NCBI RefSeq assembly: GCF_018619435.1
Contig: NZ_JAHFZF010000016.1
Coordinates: 1 to 64,000 of the forward strand
Origin: Rhodoferax sp. U11-2br
Lineage (GTDB): Bacteria; Pseudomonadota; Gammaproteobacteria; Burkholderiales; Burkholderiaceae_C
Direction of reading: 5' to 3'
DNA length: 64,000 bases
Within the stretch, counting starts at the first letter, position 1, and each line of letters begins with the position of its first letter. Positions 45,538 to 56,700 of this stretch are shown in pieces. The position numbers were made by a program, and so were the translations under genes. A model generated the notes under the pieces. That model had not been told where the DNA came from. It worked only from the letters and a program-made list of their open reading frames with translations, and did not search any database.

Positions 45538-47243
45538 GTGGCAAGTTCCTGCTCAACCGGCACCCGGATGCTCACCCGCGTCCATTGCTCGGCCTCACAA
45601 CTCACCTCGATACCGTAGGCGGCGCCGTAGCGGATCTTGATGCGTCGATCCACCAGGTTCATGCCCAGACCGTCACCGTTGGGCATGGGTTTGTAGAGGC
45701 CTGCGCTGTCTTCGATGACGATCGTCAGTTCGTCATCGCTGCGCTGCGCACTGATGGTGATCTTGCCTGGATCGAGCATCTGGGAAATGCCGTATTTGAT
45801 GGCGTTTTCGACGATAGGCTGCAAGGAGAAAGTCGGCAGGCGCAGGTGCAGCAAGTCCTCGGCCACCAGAAACTCGACGTCGAGTCGCCCGGCAAGGCGC
45901 GCCAACTCGATGTGTAAATAAGCATCAACGTGTTCGATCTCGTCCTTGAGCGTCGACTCATCACTGGCGCGCTTGAGGCTCTTGCGGAAAAAAGTCGACA
46001 GGTACTGAACGATCTGGCGCGCGCCTTCGGGGTTGCGGCGGATGACCGCAGCCAAGGTGTTGAGCGCGTTGAACAGGAAATGTGGGTTGATCTGCGCCTG
46101 CAGTAGCTTGACTTCCGATTGCGCCAGCAGGCGCTTCTGTTCCTCGATGGTTCCCGCCAGCACCTGGTTGGAGAGCAGGCGAGCGATGCCTTCACCAAGT
46201 GTGCGATTGAGCGACGAGAAAAATTTGCTCTTGGGTTCGTAGAGTTTGATCGTGCCGAACACGCGGTTGCCTTCGCCACGCAGCGGAATGACCAGCGAGG
46301 AGCCGAGTTTGCAGTCTTTGGACAGCGAGCAGTGGTAGGTGAGGGTGGCGCCGTCGGCATACACCACTTCGTTGTGTGTGATGGCGTAGAAGGTGTGTGG
46401 TGACGAGATCGGTGTTCCCGGCAAATGGTGGTCGGCGCCAATGCCAACAAATCCGAGCAGCTTTTCGCAATCGGTGATCGCCACCGCACCAACACCGGTT
46501 TCCTCGCGGATGATGCTCGCCATGCGTGTGCAATTTTGCTCATTGAAGCCCTGCATCAACACACCAACCGAGCGTTCGGCGATGCGCAGCGCCTTGGCCG
46601 AAAAGGCAATCGAGTACTTCTCCCGTGTTTCACGGCGGTCAAGAATCAGGCGCATGAAGAGCGCAGCACCCACCGAGTTGGTGACGATCATCGGCAGTGC
46701 GATGTGCGCCACCAATCGCGCGGCCTGGTCAAAGGGCTGGGCCATCAGCAAGATGATGAGCATCTGCGAGATTTCGGCAACCAGTGTTGCGCCAAGCGCA
46801 ATCATCGGGCTCAGCAGGCGGTCGGCGCGATGGCGCTTGAGCAGCAACAGGTGGAGGTAACCTCCGATCAGCCCCTCGACGGTGGTGGATACCGCGCAGG
46901 CGGCATCGGTGTAGCCGCCCAATGAGTAGCGGTGCAGGCCGCCGGTCAGGCCAACGGCAAAACCCACCAGCGGCCCACCCAGAATGCCGCCGAGCACCGC
47001 GCCAATGGCGCGTGTGTTGGCAATCGCCCCCTCGATCTGGAAGCCCAGGTAGGTGCCCATGATGCAGAAGGCCGAAAAAACCAGATAACACACCAGCTTG
47101 TCGGGCAGGCGCACGGTGACCTGCATCAAGGGCGCGAACAGCGGCGTCTTGGAGAGCAGGTAGGCGATCACCAGATAGACGCACATCTGCTGCATCAGAC
47201 TGCCAATCAGCGCCAGGTGATTGATGCTCTGAAGCTCAAGCAT
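45531..47243 (-). CDS. LytS/BtsS-type sensor histidine kinase
   Basis: 570-residue membrane sensor. The N-terminal 5TM-Lyt region (~10-195) has helices such as LIGSLMQQMCVYLVIAYLLS, and the conserved patch NTRAIGAVLGGILGGPLVGF with GLTGGLHRYSLGG. A GAF-like domain (~215-350, GVGAVAITDCEKLLGFVG) follows, then the kinase core with the acceptor His in AQINPHFLFNALNTLA (~386) and the ATP site ENAIKYGISQ and GDGLGMNLVDRRIK. BtsS of E. coli binds extracellular pyruvate; this could be equivalent given the cstA neighbour. It is translationally coupled to the LytR-type regulator. Confidence 0.92.
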   Translation of the reverse strand: MLELQSINHLALIGSLMQQMCVYLVIAYLLSKTPLFAPLMQVTVRLPDKLVCYLVFSAFCIMGTYLGFQIEGAIANTRAIGAVLGGILGGPLVGFAVGLTGGLHRYSLGGYTDAACAVSTTVEGLIGGYLHLLLLKRHRADRLLSPMIALGATLVAEISQMLIILLMAQPFDQAARLVAHIALPMIVTNSVGAALFMRLILDRRETREKYSIAFSAKALRIAERSVGVLMQGFNEQNCTRMASIIREETGVGAVAITDCEKLLGFVGIGADHHLPGTPISSPHTFYAITHNEVVYADGATLTYHCSLSKDCKLGSSLVIPLRGEGNRVFGTIKLYEPKSKFFSSLNRTLGEGIARLLSNQVLAGTIEEQKRLLAQSEVKLLQAQINPHFLFNALNTLAAVIRRNPEGARQIVQYLSTFFRKSLKRASDESTLKDEIEHVDAYLHIELARLAGRLDVEFLVAEDLLHLRLPTFSLQPIVENAIKYGISQMLDPGKITISAQRSDDELTIVIEDSAGLYKPMPNGDGLGMNLVDRRIKIRYGAAYGIEVSCEAEQWTRVSIRVPVEQELATC

Positions 47244-47661
47244 GGGAAACGGATAGGAAATTCAGTCGCATGGGGTCAAGTATGGCATCGGTTGGGCGCA
47301 CTTCATGCCGGTGTTCGGTCGCGCGAATGTTCGCTGCCCCTTGCGGATTCACAACTTTGCCTCGGCCAGGCGTTCAATATCTGAGATGTCTGTTTCGGGG
47401 AAACTTGGTCGACGCCACAGATTGCTTGTGGCCATTTGTTTGGTGAGCTGCTGGTGTGCGAAAGCAGCGGAGCGGCTGGCGGGGATAGGGCTTGTGCGTG
47501 ACAACGGCAAAGCCTTGCACACACCTTTAAAGCCGGGCCGTCTGGGTTCAACCTGGTGCTGATTGGCACGTGAACTGCATCGCCTGCCGATAGATTGGCG
47601 CATTTGCCTCAGTATGATCTGACATCCTTAGACGTACTCCCACCGGCGAGTTTTTCCCGCG
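47244..47661. other. 418-bp intergenic region, no convincing gene
   Basis: Gap between the divergent LytS and acetyltransferase genes. An 84-codon minus-strand open frame (47349-47603) ends in a protein-like stretch (WRRPSFPETDISDIERLAEA), which might be the tail of a decayed gene, but it has no convincing start, ribosome site or family. No RNA gene or repeat copy was recognised. Promoters of both neighbours should lie here. Confidence 0.5.
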
Positions 47662-48174
47662 ATGACTATTAGCAATACCGTCAGCATTTATCCTCTCAAA
47701 ATCACCGATCTTGAAGAACTTCAAGAGGCGGCCAGCAAGAGCCAAGACCTGCTGGTGCCATGGTACTCAGCACCACAAACAGTTGAGTCCTGGCGCGAGT
47801 TCATGCAAAGGCGCCTGGGTCCAAACGATCTGGGCTTCCTGGTTCGTCGCACTTCTGACGCTGCACTGGTTGGCTTTATCGATATCACGAACATCGTGCG
47901 TGGTGTTTTCCAGAGTGGCTATCTGTCCTACTTCTCCGTCTCACCGCATGAAGGTCAAGGTTTCATGGCCTCGGGCTTGCGGCTGCTTGTCGAGCATGCG
48001 TTTACCGAGTTGCACCTGCACCGCCTGGAAGCCAACATCCGCCCTGAAAATGAAAAGTCCATTGCCCTCGTCAAACGGACGGGCTTCGCCCGAGAGGGGT
48101 ACTCACCCCGCTATCTAAAACTCGATGGCGCGTGGCGAGACCATGAACGATGGGCGATCTTGGCAGAGGCGTGA
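47662..48174 (+). CDS. GNAT N-acetyltransferase (RimJ/RimL-like)
   Basis: 170-residue cytoplasmic acetyltransferase using acetyl-CoA. The GNAT core shows LGFLVRRTSDAALVGFIDIT (strands 2-4), the acetyl-CoA loop region SYFSVSPHEGQGFMASGLRL, and the RimJ/RimL-type ending LHRLEANIRPENEKSIALVK with GFAREGYSPRYLKLDGAWRD, very like enzymes that acetylate N-terminal residues of ribosomal proteins. The pyrophosphate loop reads EGQGFM where Q/RxxGxG/A is usual, still compatible. The actual acceptor is unknown. Confidence 0.9.
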   Translation: MTISNTVSIYPLKITDLEELQEAASKSQDLLVPWYSAPQTVESWREFMQRRLGPNDLGFLVRRTSDAALVGFIDITNIVRGVFQSGYLSYFSVSPHEGQGFMASGLRLLVEHAFTELHLHRLEANIRPENEKSIALVKRTGFAREGYSPRYLKLDGAWRDHERWAILAEA

Positions 48175-48236
48175 AGGCGCGCTGCGACAGGCACGTCCAT
48201 CGCGCCAGGCACTGGTATGTTCACTAGGAGTATTTG

Positions 48237-48665
48237 ATGGAAACGCAAGAACTACATCGGGGTCGTCTGATCGATCACATCCAGCTGGTGGTACGGGACC
48301 TCTCGAAGAGCCAAACTTTTTACGCGGCCATTTTGGCGTCTCTGCATGTCCCTATGGGAGGTACGGGTGACGGGTACTTCTGGGCAGACGAGTTGTTCGT
48401 GACCGCCGTTGACAGCCCGGCCGCGCTGGGGGTGCTGACGGGTCGTCATCACCTGGCATTCCAGGCGCAAGACCGGACGATGGTCGACCGTTTTCACCAA
48501 GCAGCGCTCGCGCATGGTGGTCAGGACAATGGCGCTCCCGGTGAGCGTGCTTACCATCCTGGCTACTACGCTGCCTTCGTTCTGGATCCAGACGGTAACA
48601 ACATCGAAGCTGTCTATCACGGTGAAGCGACTCGAAGCTCTGCCTCCGTGGTGATCACGTTTTGA
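48237..48665 (+). CDS. VOC-family (glyoxalase-like) protein
   Basis: 142-residue protein with the vicinal-oxygen-chelate beta-alpha-beta-beta-beta fold: LIDHIQLVVRDLSKSQTFYA at the start, GRHHLAFQAQDRTMVDRFHQ in the middle and YYAAFVLDPDGNNIEAVYHG near the end, providing the usual His/Glu metal ligands. Members include glyoxalases, dioxygenases and fosfomycin-type resistance enzymes; the substrate here is unknown. ATG 48237 has AGGAG 6 nt upstream, while the TTG just before it is less likely. It follows the acetyltransferase by 62 bp and may share its transcript. Confidence 0.9.
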   Translation: METQELHRGRLIDHIQLVVRDLSKSQTFYAAILASLHVPMGGTGDGYFWADELFVTAVDSPAALGVLTGRHHLAFQAQDRTMVDRFHQAALAHGGQDNGAPGERAYHPGYYAAFVLDPDGNNIEAVYHGEATRSSASVVITF

Positions 48666-48727
48666 CCACGGTGGTCATGGAGGTTGACGGCATTGTGCGG
48701 GCTTGGGGTCTGGCCTGACAGTGCGTC

Positions 48728-50128
48728 TTACAACCAGCGCTCCCACAGCTGGGCCAACCACTCCTTGAGCTTGACCCCCAGCGGACGCTTGGCCCAGGTT
48801 TGGGCGTCGATGGGTTTTGATGCGGCCTGGTCGATGGCAAAGGCGGCGGCCATCTGGGCCGCAAAATCGCGCCCCAGCACCACCGCGTTGACCTCGTCGT
48901 TGTCCATGAAACTGCGCCAGTCCAGGTTGCTGGAGCCCACGGTGGACCAGACACCGTCAACCATCGCGGTTTTGGCGTGTAGCAGCGCACCCTGGCGCTC
49001 ATAAATCTTGACCCCACCTTCCAGTAGCGGGCCGTATTGCGCGCGCCCGGCGTGGAACACCAGGGCCGAGTCGCTGTAGCTGGGCAGAATCAGCCGCACA
49101 TCCACACCACGTGCGGCGGCGTCCACCAGGGCCTGGATCAGCTGGGGGTCGGGCACAAAGTAGGCGTTGGTCAGGTACACCTGCTTTTCAGCGTTGCTGA
49201 TGGCGGAGATCTGCGTCAGGTAGACCAGGCTGTAGGGGTCGTCCGGGGTGCCGCCAATGGCACGCACAATGTCTTTGCCAGCCGCCACTGGAGCCGGGGT
49301 GTAGTTTTTGGCCATCAGTGCCTTTCCCTTTTGTTTGTCCCAGGTCTGCAGGAACAGTTTTTGGAAGTCGGCCACCACCGGACCGTCGATCCTCAGGTCG
49401 GTGTCTCTCCAGGCGTTGTCACCTTGGCTGGCCTTGGGGCTGCGCCGCAGCACAGAGCCAGAGGTGTACACACTGCTGATGTTGATGCCACCCAGAAAAA
49501 CAGTGCGCCCGTCCACAATCAATAGTTTGCGGTGGTCGCGGTTGTTGAGCAACCAGGTATTGCCTCGTGTGGCCAGTGGGTTGACCGGGTTGAACTCCAG
49601 CACCGCTACACCTTCCTGGGCCAGCTCGTCAAAAAAGGCCTTGGGGGTGCCCAGGCTGCCCACACTGTCGTAGATCAGGTTCACCTGCACACCCTGGCGC
49701 TGTTTGTTGATCAAGGCCTGCGCAAAGGTCTGGCCCATGGCATCGTCTTCGATGATGTAGGTTTCCATGTTGATGTGATCCTGCGCCCCGGTTATGGCCT
49801 CCAGCATCGCTGCGTAGGTCGCCGGGCCGTCTTGCAGCAGGGTGACCTTGTTGCCCAGCACCAGCGGGCTGTCATTGATGGCCTGCTCCAGCGCAATCTG
49901 TTTGTCCAGGATGTCGATGTCACCCGCGCTGCGTTTGAGCGCTGCCAAGATGGTCGCACTTCTGCGCTCGGACACCGGGCCTTTGGCGCTCTCAAACCGG
50001 GCCGCCTGTTCGCTGTGGCGCGCCAAAATGGCCTGGGTGTCGGGCAGGCTGGCGCAGCCGGTGGCGACCAGGGCACCCACCAACAAACAAACAGCAAGGT
50101 AAAAACGTTGGCAAAGAGAGCTTGGCAT
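48728..50128 (-). CDS. Phospholipase D / cardiolipin synthase-like lipoprotein
   Basis: 466-residue protein with two PLD active-site motifs: HRKLLIVDGRTVFLGGIN (~215) and HAKTAMVDGVWSTVGSSNLD (~395), each with the HxK...D core. A hydrophobic N-terminus ends in GALVATGCASLP, a possible lipobox, unlike cytoplasmic-facing cardiolipin synthases with two membrane helices. It may act on phospholipids from the periplasm. The start at ATG 50128 is chosen because it directly precedes the signal sequence; the frame is open to 50278 without signal character. It is convergent with the VOC gene. Confidence 0.88.
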   Translation of the reverse strand: MPSSLCQRFYLAVCLLVGALVATGCASLPDTQAILARHSEQAARFESAKGPVSERRSATILAALKRSAGDIDILDKQIALEQAINDSPLVLGNKVTLLQDGPATYAAMLEAITGAQDHINMETYIIEDDAMGQTFAQALINKQRQGVQVNLIYDSVGSLGTPKAFFDELAQEGVAVLEFNPVNPLATRGNTWLLNNRDHRKLLIVDGRTVFLGGINISSVYTSGSVLRRSPKASQGDNAWRDTDLRIDGPVVADFQKLFLQTWDKQKGKALMAKNYTPAPVAAGKDIVRAIGGTPDDPYSLVYLTQISAISNAEKQVYLTNAYFVPDPQLIQALVDAAARGVDVRLILPSYSDSALVFHAGRAQYGPLLEGGVKIYERQGALLHAKTAMVDGVWSTVGSSNLDWRSFMDNDEVNAVVLGRDFAAQMAAAFAIDQAASKPIDAQTWAKRPLGVKLKEWLAQLWERWL

Positions 50129-50218
50129 GGTGTGGGCAGTGGGGCTGTGGTGTCCGTTGGTGTGGGCTCTGGTGGTTTGCCGGGCGGGCTCTGGCAAGTG
50201 GTCAGACCCACGTGAAGA

Positions 50219-50250
50219 CGCCCCGTGATCCGATAGGCGAATCCGGGGCG
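50219..50250. terminator. GC-rich hairpin downstream of BON gene
   Basis: CGCCCCG (50219-50225) and CGGGGCG (50244-50250) form a 7-bp stem, extended inside by GATCCG/CGAATC-type pairing with one bulge. It lies about 85 bp beyond the stop of the minus-strand BON gene. There is no U-tract, so termination is only probable. Confidence 0.45.
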
Positions 50251-50334
50251 ACAAGCTGTTTAGGCCAAGCTCAGGCACAGGTCAAAGGGCACTGATTGGT
50301 ATGAACCCCCTTTCCTGAACGTGGCGAGTTGTCC

Positions 50335-50649
50335 TTACGGACGGATGGCAATCTCGTTGCGCACCGACTTGACGTTGTTGACGCCGCGTGCAATGCGTTC
50401 GGCTTCGGTTTTTTCAAGCGTGTTTTTGGCAAAGCCGGACAACATCACCACACCATTGAGCGTCTCGACGCTGATGGATGAGGCTGCGACCACCTTGCTC
50501 TCGGCCATGCGCGACTTCACCAGGGTGGTGATGCCAGCGTCATCGACGTAAGCGCCCACCGTTTGTTGGCCACGGCTGACGGCGCAGCCGGTGGCTGTGA
50601 GCAGGGCGGCAGCGGTCATCACAGCGGCAAGGGCAAGTTTCATATTCAT
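50335..50649 (-). CDS. Single BON-domain periplasmic protein
   Basis: 104-residue exported protein: signal sequence LALAAVMTAAALLTATGCAV with a lipobox-like ATGC, then one BON domain (ITTLVKSRMAESKVVAASSI, LNGVVMLSGFAKNTLEKTEA, VNNVKSVRNEIAI). BON domains bind membranes, and the protein probably belongs to the osmotic/envelope stress set together with the double-BON lipoprotein at 41602. GGAG lies 6-7 nt before ATG 50649. The cyclic glucan synthase gene ends 115 bp further down on the plus-coordinate side and is on the same strand, upstream in transcription. Confidence 0.9.
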   Translation of the reverse strand: MNMKLALAAVMTAAALLTATGCAVSRGQQTVGAYVDDAGITTLVKSRMAESKVVAASSISVETLNGVVMLSGFAKNTLEKTEAERIARGVNNVKSVRNEIAIRP

Positions 50650-50778
50650 AAAGGACTCCAGCAGTTTGATGGTGTATGCCCCACCATCTTTGGGCGATTA
50701 ACCGGGTTCCCCCCAGTTGATGTCTGAACTGTAAAAGTCAGGGGTGGGGTGCGTCTGTGCGCTGGCGCACCCACAGCC

Positions 50779-53700
50779 TCACAAGGCCAAAACAAAGCAG
50801 GATTGGGCTGGCAAGGCCTGCCAAGACACGTTTTGACCGGGCACCAGCAGGTTGGCCCCCCACTCTGTGGCCGCCTGTTGCGCGGCCTCGGGGGTGGTGC
50901 GCATCAACACAAAACGCATGCGGCGCCCGTCGCGCTCCAGCGTGATCTCGGCCTGCGGCCAGTGGCTGGGCAGCTGCGGCCTCAGGCTCAGTGAGTGGGC
51001 GCCTTGTGTCAGGCCAAACATCGACTCGATCACCGCGCGGTGCATCCAGGCCGCAGCTCCCGTATACCAGCTCCAGCCGCCATGCCCAACATAGGGCGGC
51101 TGGCTGTAGACATCCGCTGCCATCACATAGGGTTCCAGGCCATAGACCGGGCCACGTGTCGGGTGGCTGGCGCGGTGGGCCGGGCTCAGGTAGGTGAAAT
51201 AGCGGTAGGCGGCATCACCCCCAGCCTCACTTTGCGCCTGCGCCATCAGAGCCCAGATACCCGCATGGTTGTACTGGCCACCGTTTTCGCGAACGCCCGG
51301 TGGGTAGGCCTGGATGTAACCCGCACTCGGTTGTGCGTCGGTGAGCGGTGGGTCCAGCAGCTTGATCAGACCGGCGTCCAGGTCCACCAGATGGGTTTCC
51401 ACCGCGCCCATCGCCTGTTGTGCCAGCGCTGCGGGGGCGGCGCGCGACAGCACCGACCAGGCCTGGGCAATCAGGTCGATGCGGCCCTGGGTGTTGGTAT
51501 GTGAACCCAACGGCTGGCCGTCGTCAAAGAAGGCGCGTTTGAACCAGGCACCGTCCCAGGCGGTGCTGGTCAGCGCGGTCTGGATGGTTTGCGCCACCAC
51601 CAGCCAGCGTGCGGCCCGCTGGGTGTCACCACGTGCCTGCGCCAGCGGTGCAAAGTCGCCGATCAGGCGGCAAACAAACCAGCCCAGCCAGACCGACTCA
51701 CCTCGGCCCTCAATGCCCACCCGGTTCATGCCGTCGTTCCAGTCACCGCTGCCCATCAGCGGCAGACCGTGGCTGCCCAGCGTCAGGCTGCGGTCAATGG
51801 CGCGTGCCGCGTGTTCATACACCGAGGCGGTCTGGCCGCTCACCGTGGGCTGGTAATACGCATCCTCGGCCCCGGCCGGGATGGCCATGCCTTCCAGAAA
51901 CGGCATCAGCTCATCGAGCAAGCTGGTGTCGCCTGTGGCCTGCAGGTAGTGGCAACAGGCCAGCACCAGCCACAGCCGGTCGTCCGAGAAATGGGTGCGT
52001 ACACCGACCCCGGTGGGGGCGTGCCACCAGTGCTGCACGTCACCCTGCACAAACTGGCGCGAGGCATGCAACACAATTTGTGATCGAAGCATCTTCGGTG
52101 CGGCCCAGGCCAGCGCCATGGCATCTTGCAGCTGGTCGCGAAAACCGGTGGCGCCACCGGCCTGGTAAAAGCCCGATTTGGCCCATAAGCGGCACGACAC
52201 CGCCTGGTACAGCAGCCAGCGGTTCACCAGCGCATCGAGCAGCGGGTCGGGCGTCTTGACGGTGGTGGCACCCAGCAGGCTGTCCCATCCTGAGCGCGCC
52301 TGGAGAAGCCGCTCATTGGCTGATGTGGCCAGCGCCAGGTCCAGCAGCGGGCCGATCTGCTCGGCGCTGGGCGCAAAACCGAGCAGGAAACTGCACTGGG
52401 TGGACTGCCCGGCCTGCAGGCTGATGTGGGTGGACAACGCGGCACACGGGTCCAGCCCGTCGCCGCAACCTTGGCCCATAAAGTCAGGCACCACCAGGCG
52501 ACCACGGGCGTCAAAAAATTCGCTGCGGTCACAGGTCCAGTCCTCGCTGGCGGCAGCGCTGTGGCCCAGGCTCAAAAAGGCAGTGCCCTGGCCAAACCCG
52601 GCCGCGCATTCGCGTTGTGTGGCCAGCAGGGCCGTGTGGCCTTGGTGGCGCAGCAGGCTGCTGCGCACGGTGCTGCGGTCGCTGCGGTTGGCACCCATCA
52701 GCCACTCGACCAGTCCAATCAGGCGCAGCTGCAGGGTTTTGTTGCCGTGGTTGTGCAGGCTGATCTGCACCTGTTTGATCGAGCTGAGGGCATCCACACA
52801 CCATGTCGCGGTGACTTTCAGCTCACCCTGTTGGTGCTCTATGCGGGTGAAACCTTGGCCGTGGCTGACGCGGTAACTCAAGCCCGGGTTCACACCGGCG
52901 CCGGGTGACACCGACCAGAGTTCCCGGGTGTGGCTGTTCTGCAGCAAAAACCACTCTGAGGGCGGGTCCGACAAGGCGTCGTTGGACCAGCCGGTGAGCT
53001 GGTTGAGCCGGCTGTTGAGGGCCCAGGTGTAACCCCCACCGGCCTCGGACAGGTGGGCACCAAAGTCGGGGTTGGCCAGCACATTGATCCAGGGTTTGGG
53101 CGGACGCAACTGCGCCGACACGGCAAAGCTGAACTCGCCCGAGTCTGGTGCAAAGACACCGCTGCTGGGTTCGGCGCCGACGGGAGGGCTCAGCTTCAGC
53201 GCGGTGGTGGCGGTGTGTTGCCGGTGCGTCAGGGCGGCCTCTTGCAGCGCCATCCAGTCCTGCATGTGGTGGGTCAGCGGGCGGCCATCGGCGCGTACCA
53301 CCCAGCGGGCCAGGCTGTGCAGGGTGTTGAGTTCGGCGTGGCTCAGGTCGTCGGCGCGCAACAGGTGCAGCCGGGTGCTGACCGGCCCGGGCTTGGCACT
53401 GGCGTCGGCTGTAAAGCGGTCACGCAGCGCCGCAAGCTCATGGTCCAGCGTCATCAGGTAGGAGGCCGGTTCGGCGTTGATCACCACCAGGTCGCAGGCC
53501 ACATTGCCCCACAACCACAGGCTCAGCAACTGCACCAGGGAGCGGATCAGGCCCAAACCCGGCACCACGCTGACCAGCACCAGGATGATCGGGCGGTCGC
53601 CCGAGACGTCAAAGCGCCAAAGCAGACGGCGGTCACACACCTCGGTGGCGGCACTGAGCGGGCGCACGGCGCGGGCGTGGGGTCGGCGCTGGCTCAACAC

Positions 53701-56700
53701 CAGCAGACTGGTCAGGGTCTGCAGGGTGCTGAAGTTCTCGGCACTGATGCGCAGGCTGCGCAGCCGGATGCCCGTCAGCGTGGCCGACATCAGCGAGGCA
53801 CGTTGCACGTTGCTGCTTTGGCGGTATTTGTCGATCACCGCACGCAGGGTGTCGGGGTTGTTGGAGACGGCAGTGGCAAAGGTCAGCCGCGCCTTGGCCC
53901 CCGGCGCAATGAATAAGCGGGCGGAGAGTGCACACACGGGGTCCAGGCCGGTGTCCAGAACAATCGCCTGCTCGGTCGCCCCACCAGGTGCCAGCGCCAG
54001 CTGAGCCAGTGGCTGGCTGCTGGCGCGGTTGCGGCCCTGCCAGCTGTGGCGGCTGGTGCTCAAGCGTACCTGGCGCAGCGGGGTGCTGCTGTCGGTCAGA
54101 AAGTGCGCCAAACGCAGGCCTTGCTCGGTGGCCAGGCGTGGTTTGCGCTCCAGCAGCAGTGCCTGGTGCGAGGCCACCCATTGGGCGCTGACAAACAGGT
54201 TGCTGAACGCCGGGTGCGCCTCGTCGGCACGCGCGTCCGAGAGCGCCACCTCAAACGCCGACAGCAATTCGATGTCCAGCGGCGCATCACCGAGGTTGTG
54301 CAACTCCACCTGGCGGAACTCGATGTCGTCCTCGGGGCTGACCCAGACCGTCATGTGGGCCTGCAGGTCGTCCCAGTCGCTGTCAAAACACATGCGGTCG
54401 GCGTGGAAGGCGCTGCTGTAGTGCGCCGCCGGGTCGGGTGCCGGATGCTGGGTCAGTGAATACAGCGGTGTTTTGGGCCCTCGGCGCAGGTAAAAAAAGC
54501 TGCCCCGGTCATCACGCAGCGCGTCATCGCGGCTGCGGTTGATGCCAATCTGCTCAAAGCTGCTGCTGCCCGCGCCATTGGCACGCAGCAACACACTGTA
54601 GCGCCCGTTGGACAACAGCTGGGTGGGCTCCACCGCGCTGCTGCCGGGCAAGACCTCGCGCAGCAGGCCTTGGCTGAGGCGGCGTTGCGCCTGGCGGCGC
54701 AGGTTGGCCGGTGGTGCGTACAGGCCGGAGATTTCACGCGGAATACGCTCGTGCAAGAGTGAAGACACCGCCTGCAGGTGGGCGTTGGCCATGCCCCAGC
54801 GCTGCGCGGCACCCTGCAGCAAGACATTGACCAGCGCGACGATGGTCATGCCCTGGTGGTGGGCCATGAAGGTGGCTACCGGCACAAAGGGTTCGTTGCC
54901 CACGCGCCGCGCCACCGTGTAGTCCAGCGCCTCGATGAAGCCGTAGCGGCCACGGGCACCGAGCTGCTCCAGCGTGGCGAAATTTTTGCGCGCCAGATGC
55001 GGTGCCAGCATGGTCGCCAGCGCGGTGGCATAGGGCGCCACCACCAGCTCGTCGGGGGGGGTGCGGCGCAATGCCAGCCGGGGCACACCTTGTGGTGCGT
55101 ACTGGTAGGCCAGGGTGTAGTCGCTGGCTGCATAAGCCGACTCGGACACGCCCCAGGGCAGCCCCAGCGTTTTGGCAAAAGCCATCTGCTCGCGCAGCGC
55201 GGTGTGGCAGGCGGCCAACAGCACGCTGCCGCGTGGTTCCTTGAGCACCAGGCTGGGCATCAGGTACTCGAACATCGAGCCGGTCCAGGAGCGCAGGCCA
55301 GCGTCGGCGCCACGCGCAAAAAAGGTGCGCCCCAGGTGCGCCCAATGCCGCACCGGCAGATCGCCCCGGGCCACACCGAGCAGGCTGGTCAGGCGCGATT
55401 CAGACGCCAGCAGGTCGTAAAAACTGGTGTCAAGCTGGTGCTCGGCCACGCGGTAACCAATGTGCAGCAGGTGGCGTTTGCTGGAGTACAAAAAGCGGAA
55501 GTCCGCCTGCCAGGCCAGGGTTTTGAGGTTATGGGCCATGGCCAGCAGCCGCTGGCGCGTGTGTTCGGTATCTGGCGCCAGCGCGTCGAGCTGGGCCGAG
55601 CGCCGGGTGGCCCGGTGGTCGGCCAGCAACCATTTGAGTTCGTCGCGGGCGCTGGTCGACAACTGCTGGCGCTGTTTTAACAGCGGTTTGATCCGGGCCC
55701 GGGCGGCTTGTAAGGCCACCTGGCTGGCGGTGGCGTCGTCGGGCGCCTCGGCAAATTCCAGGCACGCCTGGGCCACCGCCAGCAGGTGGCCGCACAGGTT
55801 GCCACTGTCCACCGTGGAGACATACATCGGCAACATGGGCAGGGCAGTCTGGGTGTCGTACCAGTTCATGAAATGGCCCTGGTAACGCTCCATGCCTTGC
55901 AGGGTGGCCAGGGTGGCGTCCAGTCGGCTCAGCAGCTCCTGGGTGCCGATCCAGCCAAATTGGCGGGCGCAGGCGGTACTGAGCAGGTACATGCCGATGT
56001 TGGTCGGTGAGGTGCGGTGTGCCACCATATCGTGTGGCAGCACCTGCAGGTTGTCGGGTGGCAGGTGGTGGTCATCCGGGCCGACACAGCGCTCAAACAA
56101 GCGCCAGGTGTCGCGCGCCACACCGTGCAGGTAGGCCTGGTCGGCCAGTGGCAGTTGTTCTTCTTTGAGCAGTGGGCTCACCCGGCTCACCCACCAGGTC
56201 CACAGCGGCGCAGCGCCCCACAAAATACATAGCACGATGCCCATTACGGATAAGGGCTGGGGGCCTAAAAGAAGCATCAACAGCAGCAGTGCCGCAACCA
56301 ACGGCTCGCGCCAATGCTGGCGTGTCACATCGGCCAGGGAGGACTTGGCCTGGGCTTGCGCCGAGGCGGCGGTGGTCCACTGCAACAAATGGCGTCGGCT
56401 CACCAGGGTGCGATACAGCGCCCGGCCAATCGCGTCCAGGCTGGCCAGCGACTGCTGCAACAGTTCGGCCAGCAGCCACAGGCCGCTGAGCAGCGCACGC
56501 GCCAGGTCAATCAGGGCCTCGCGGTAAAAGTGTCGTTTGGCAATGTCGTCGCGGCTGGGAGACAGACCGGCCAGGGCGCCCATCAGTGGCCCGGCGGAAA
56601 ACGCCGCCAGCACCAGCAGCAGTGCCACCCAGGGTGACAGGCCCGCACCCGCGAGCGAGAGCAGCAGCAGCCCGAGCGACATCGGCGCCACCAGAGAGCG

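Noticed and set aside
47349-47603. 84-codon minus-strand frame between the LytS and acetyltransferase genes
   Set aside because: Its tail looks protein-like, but start, ribosome site and family are lacking; treated as intergenic.
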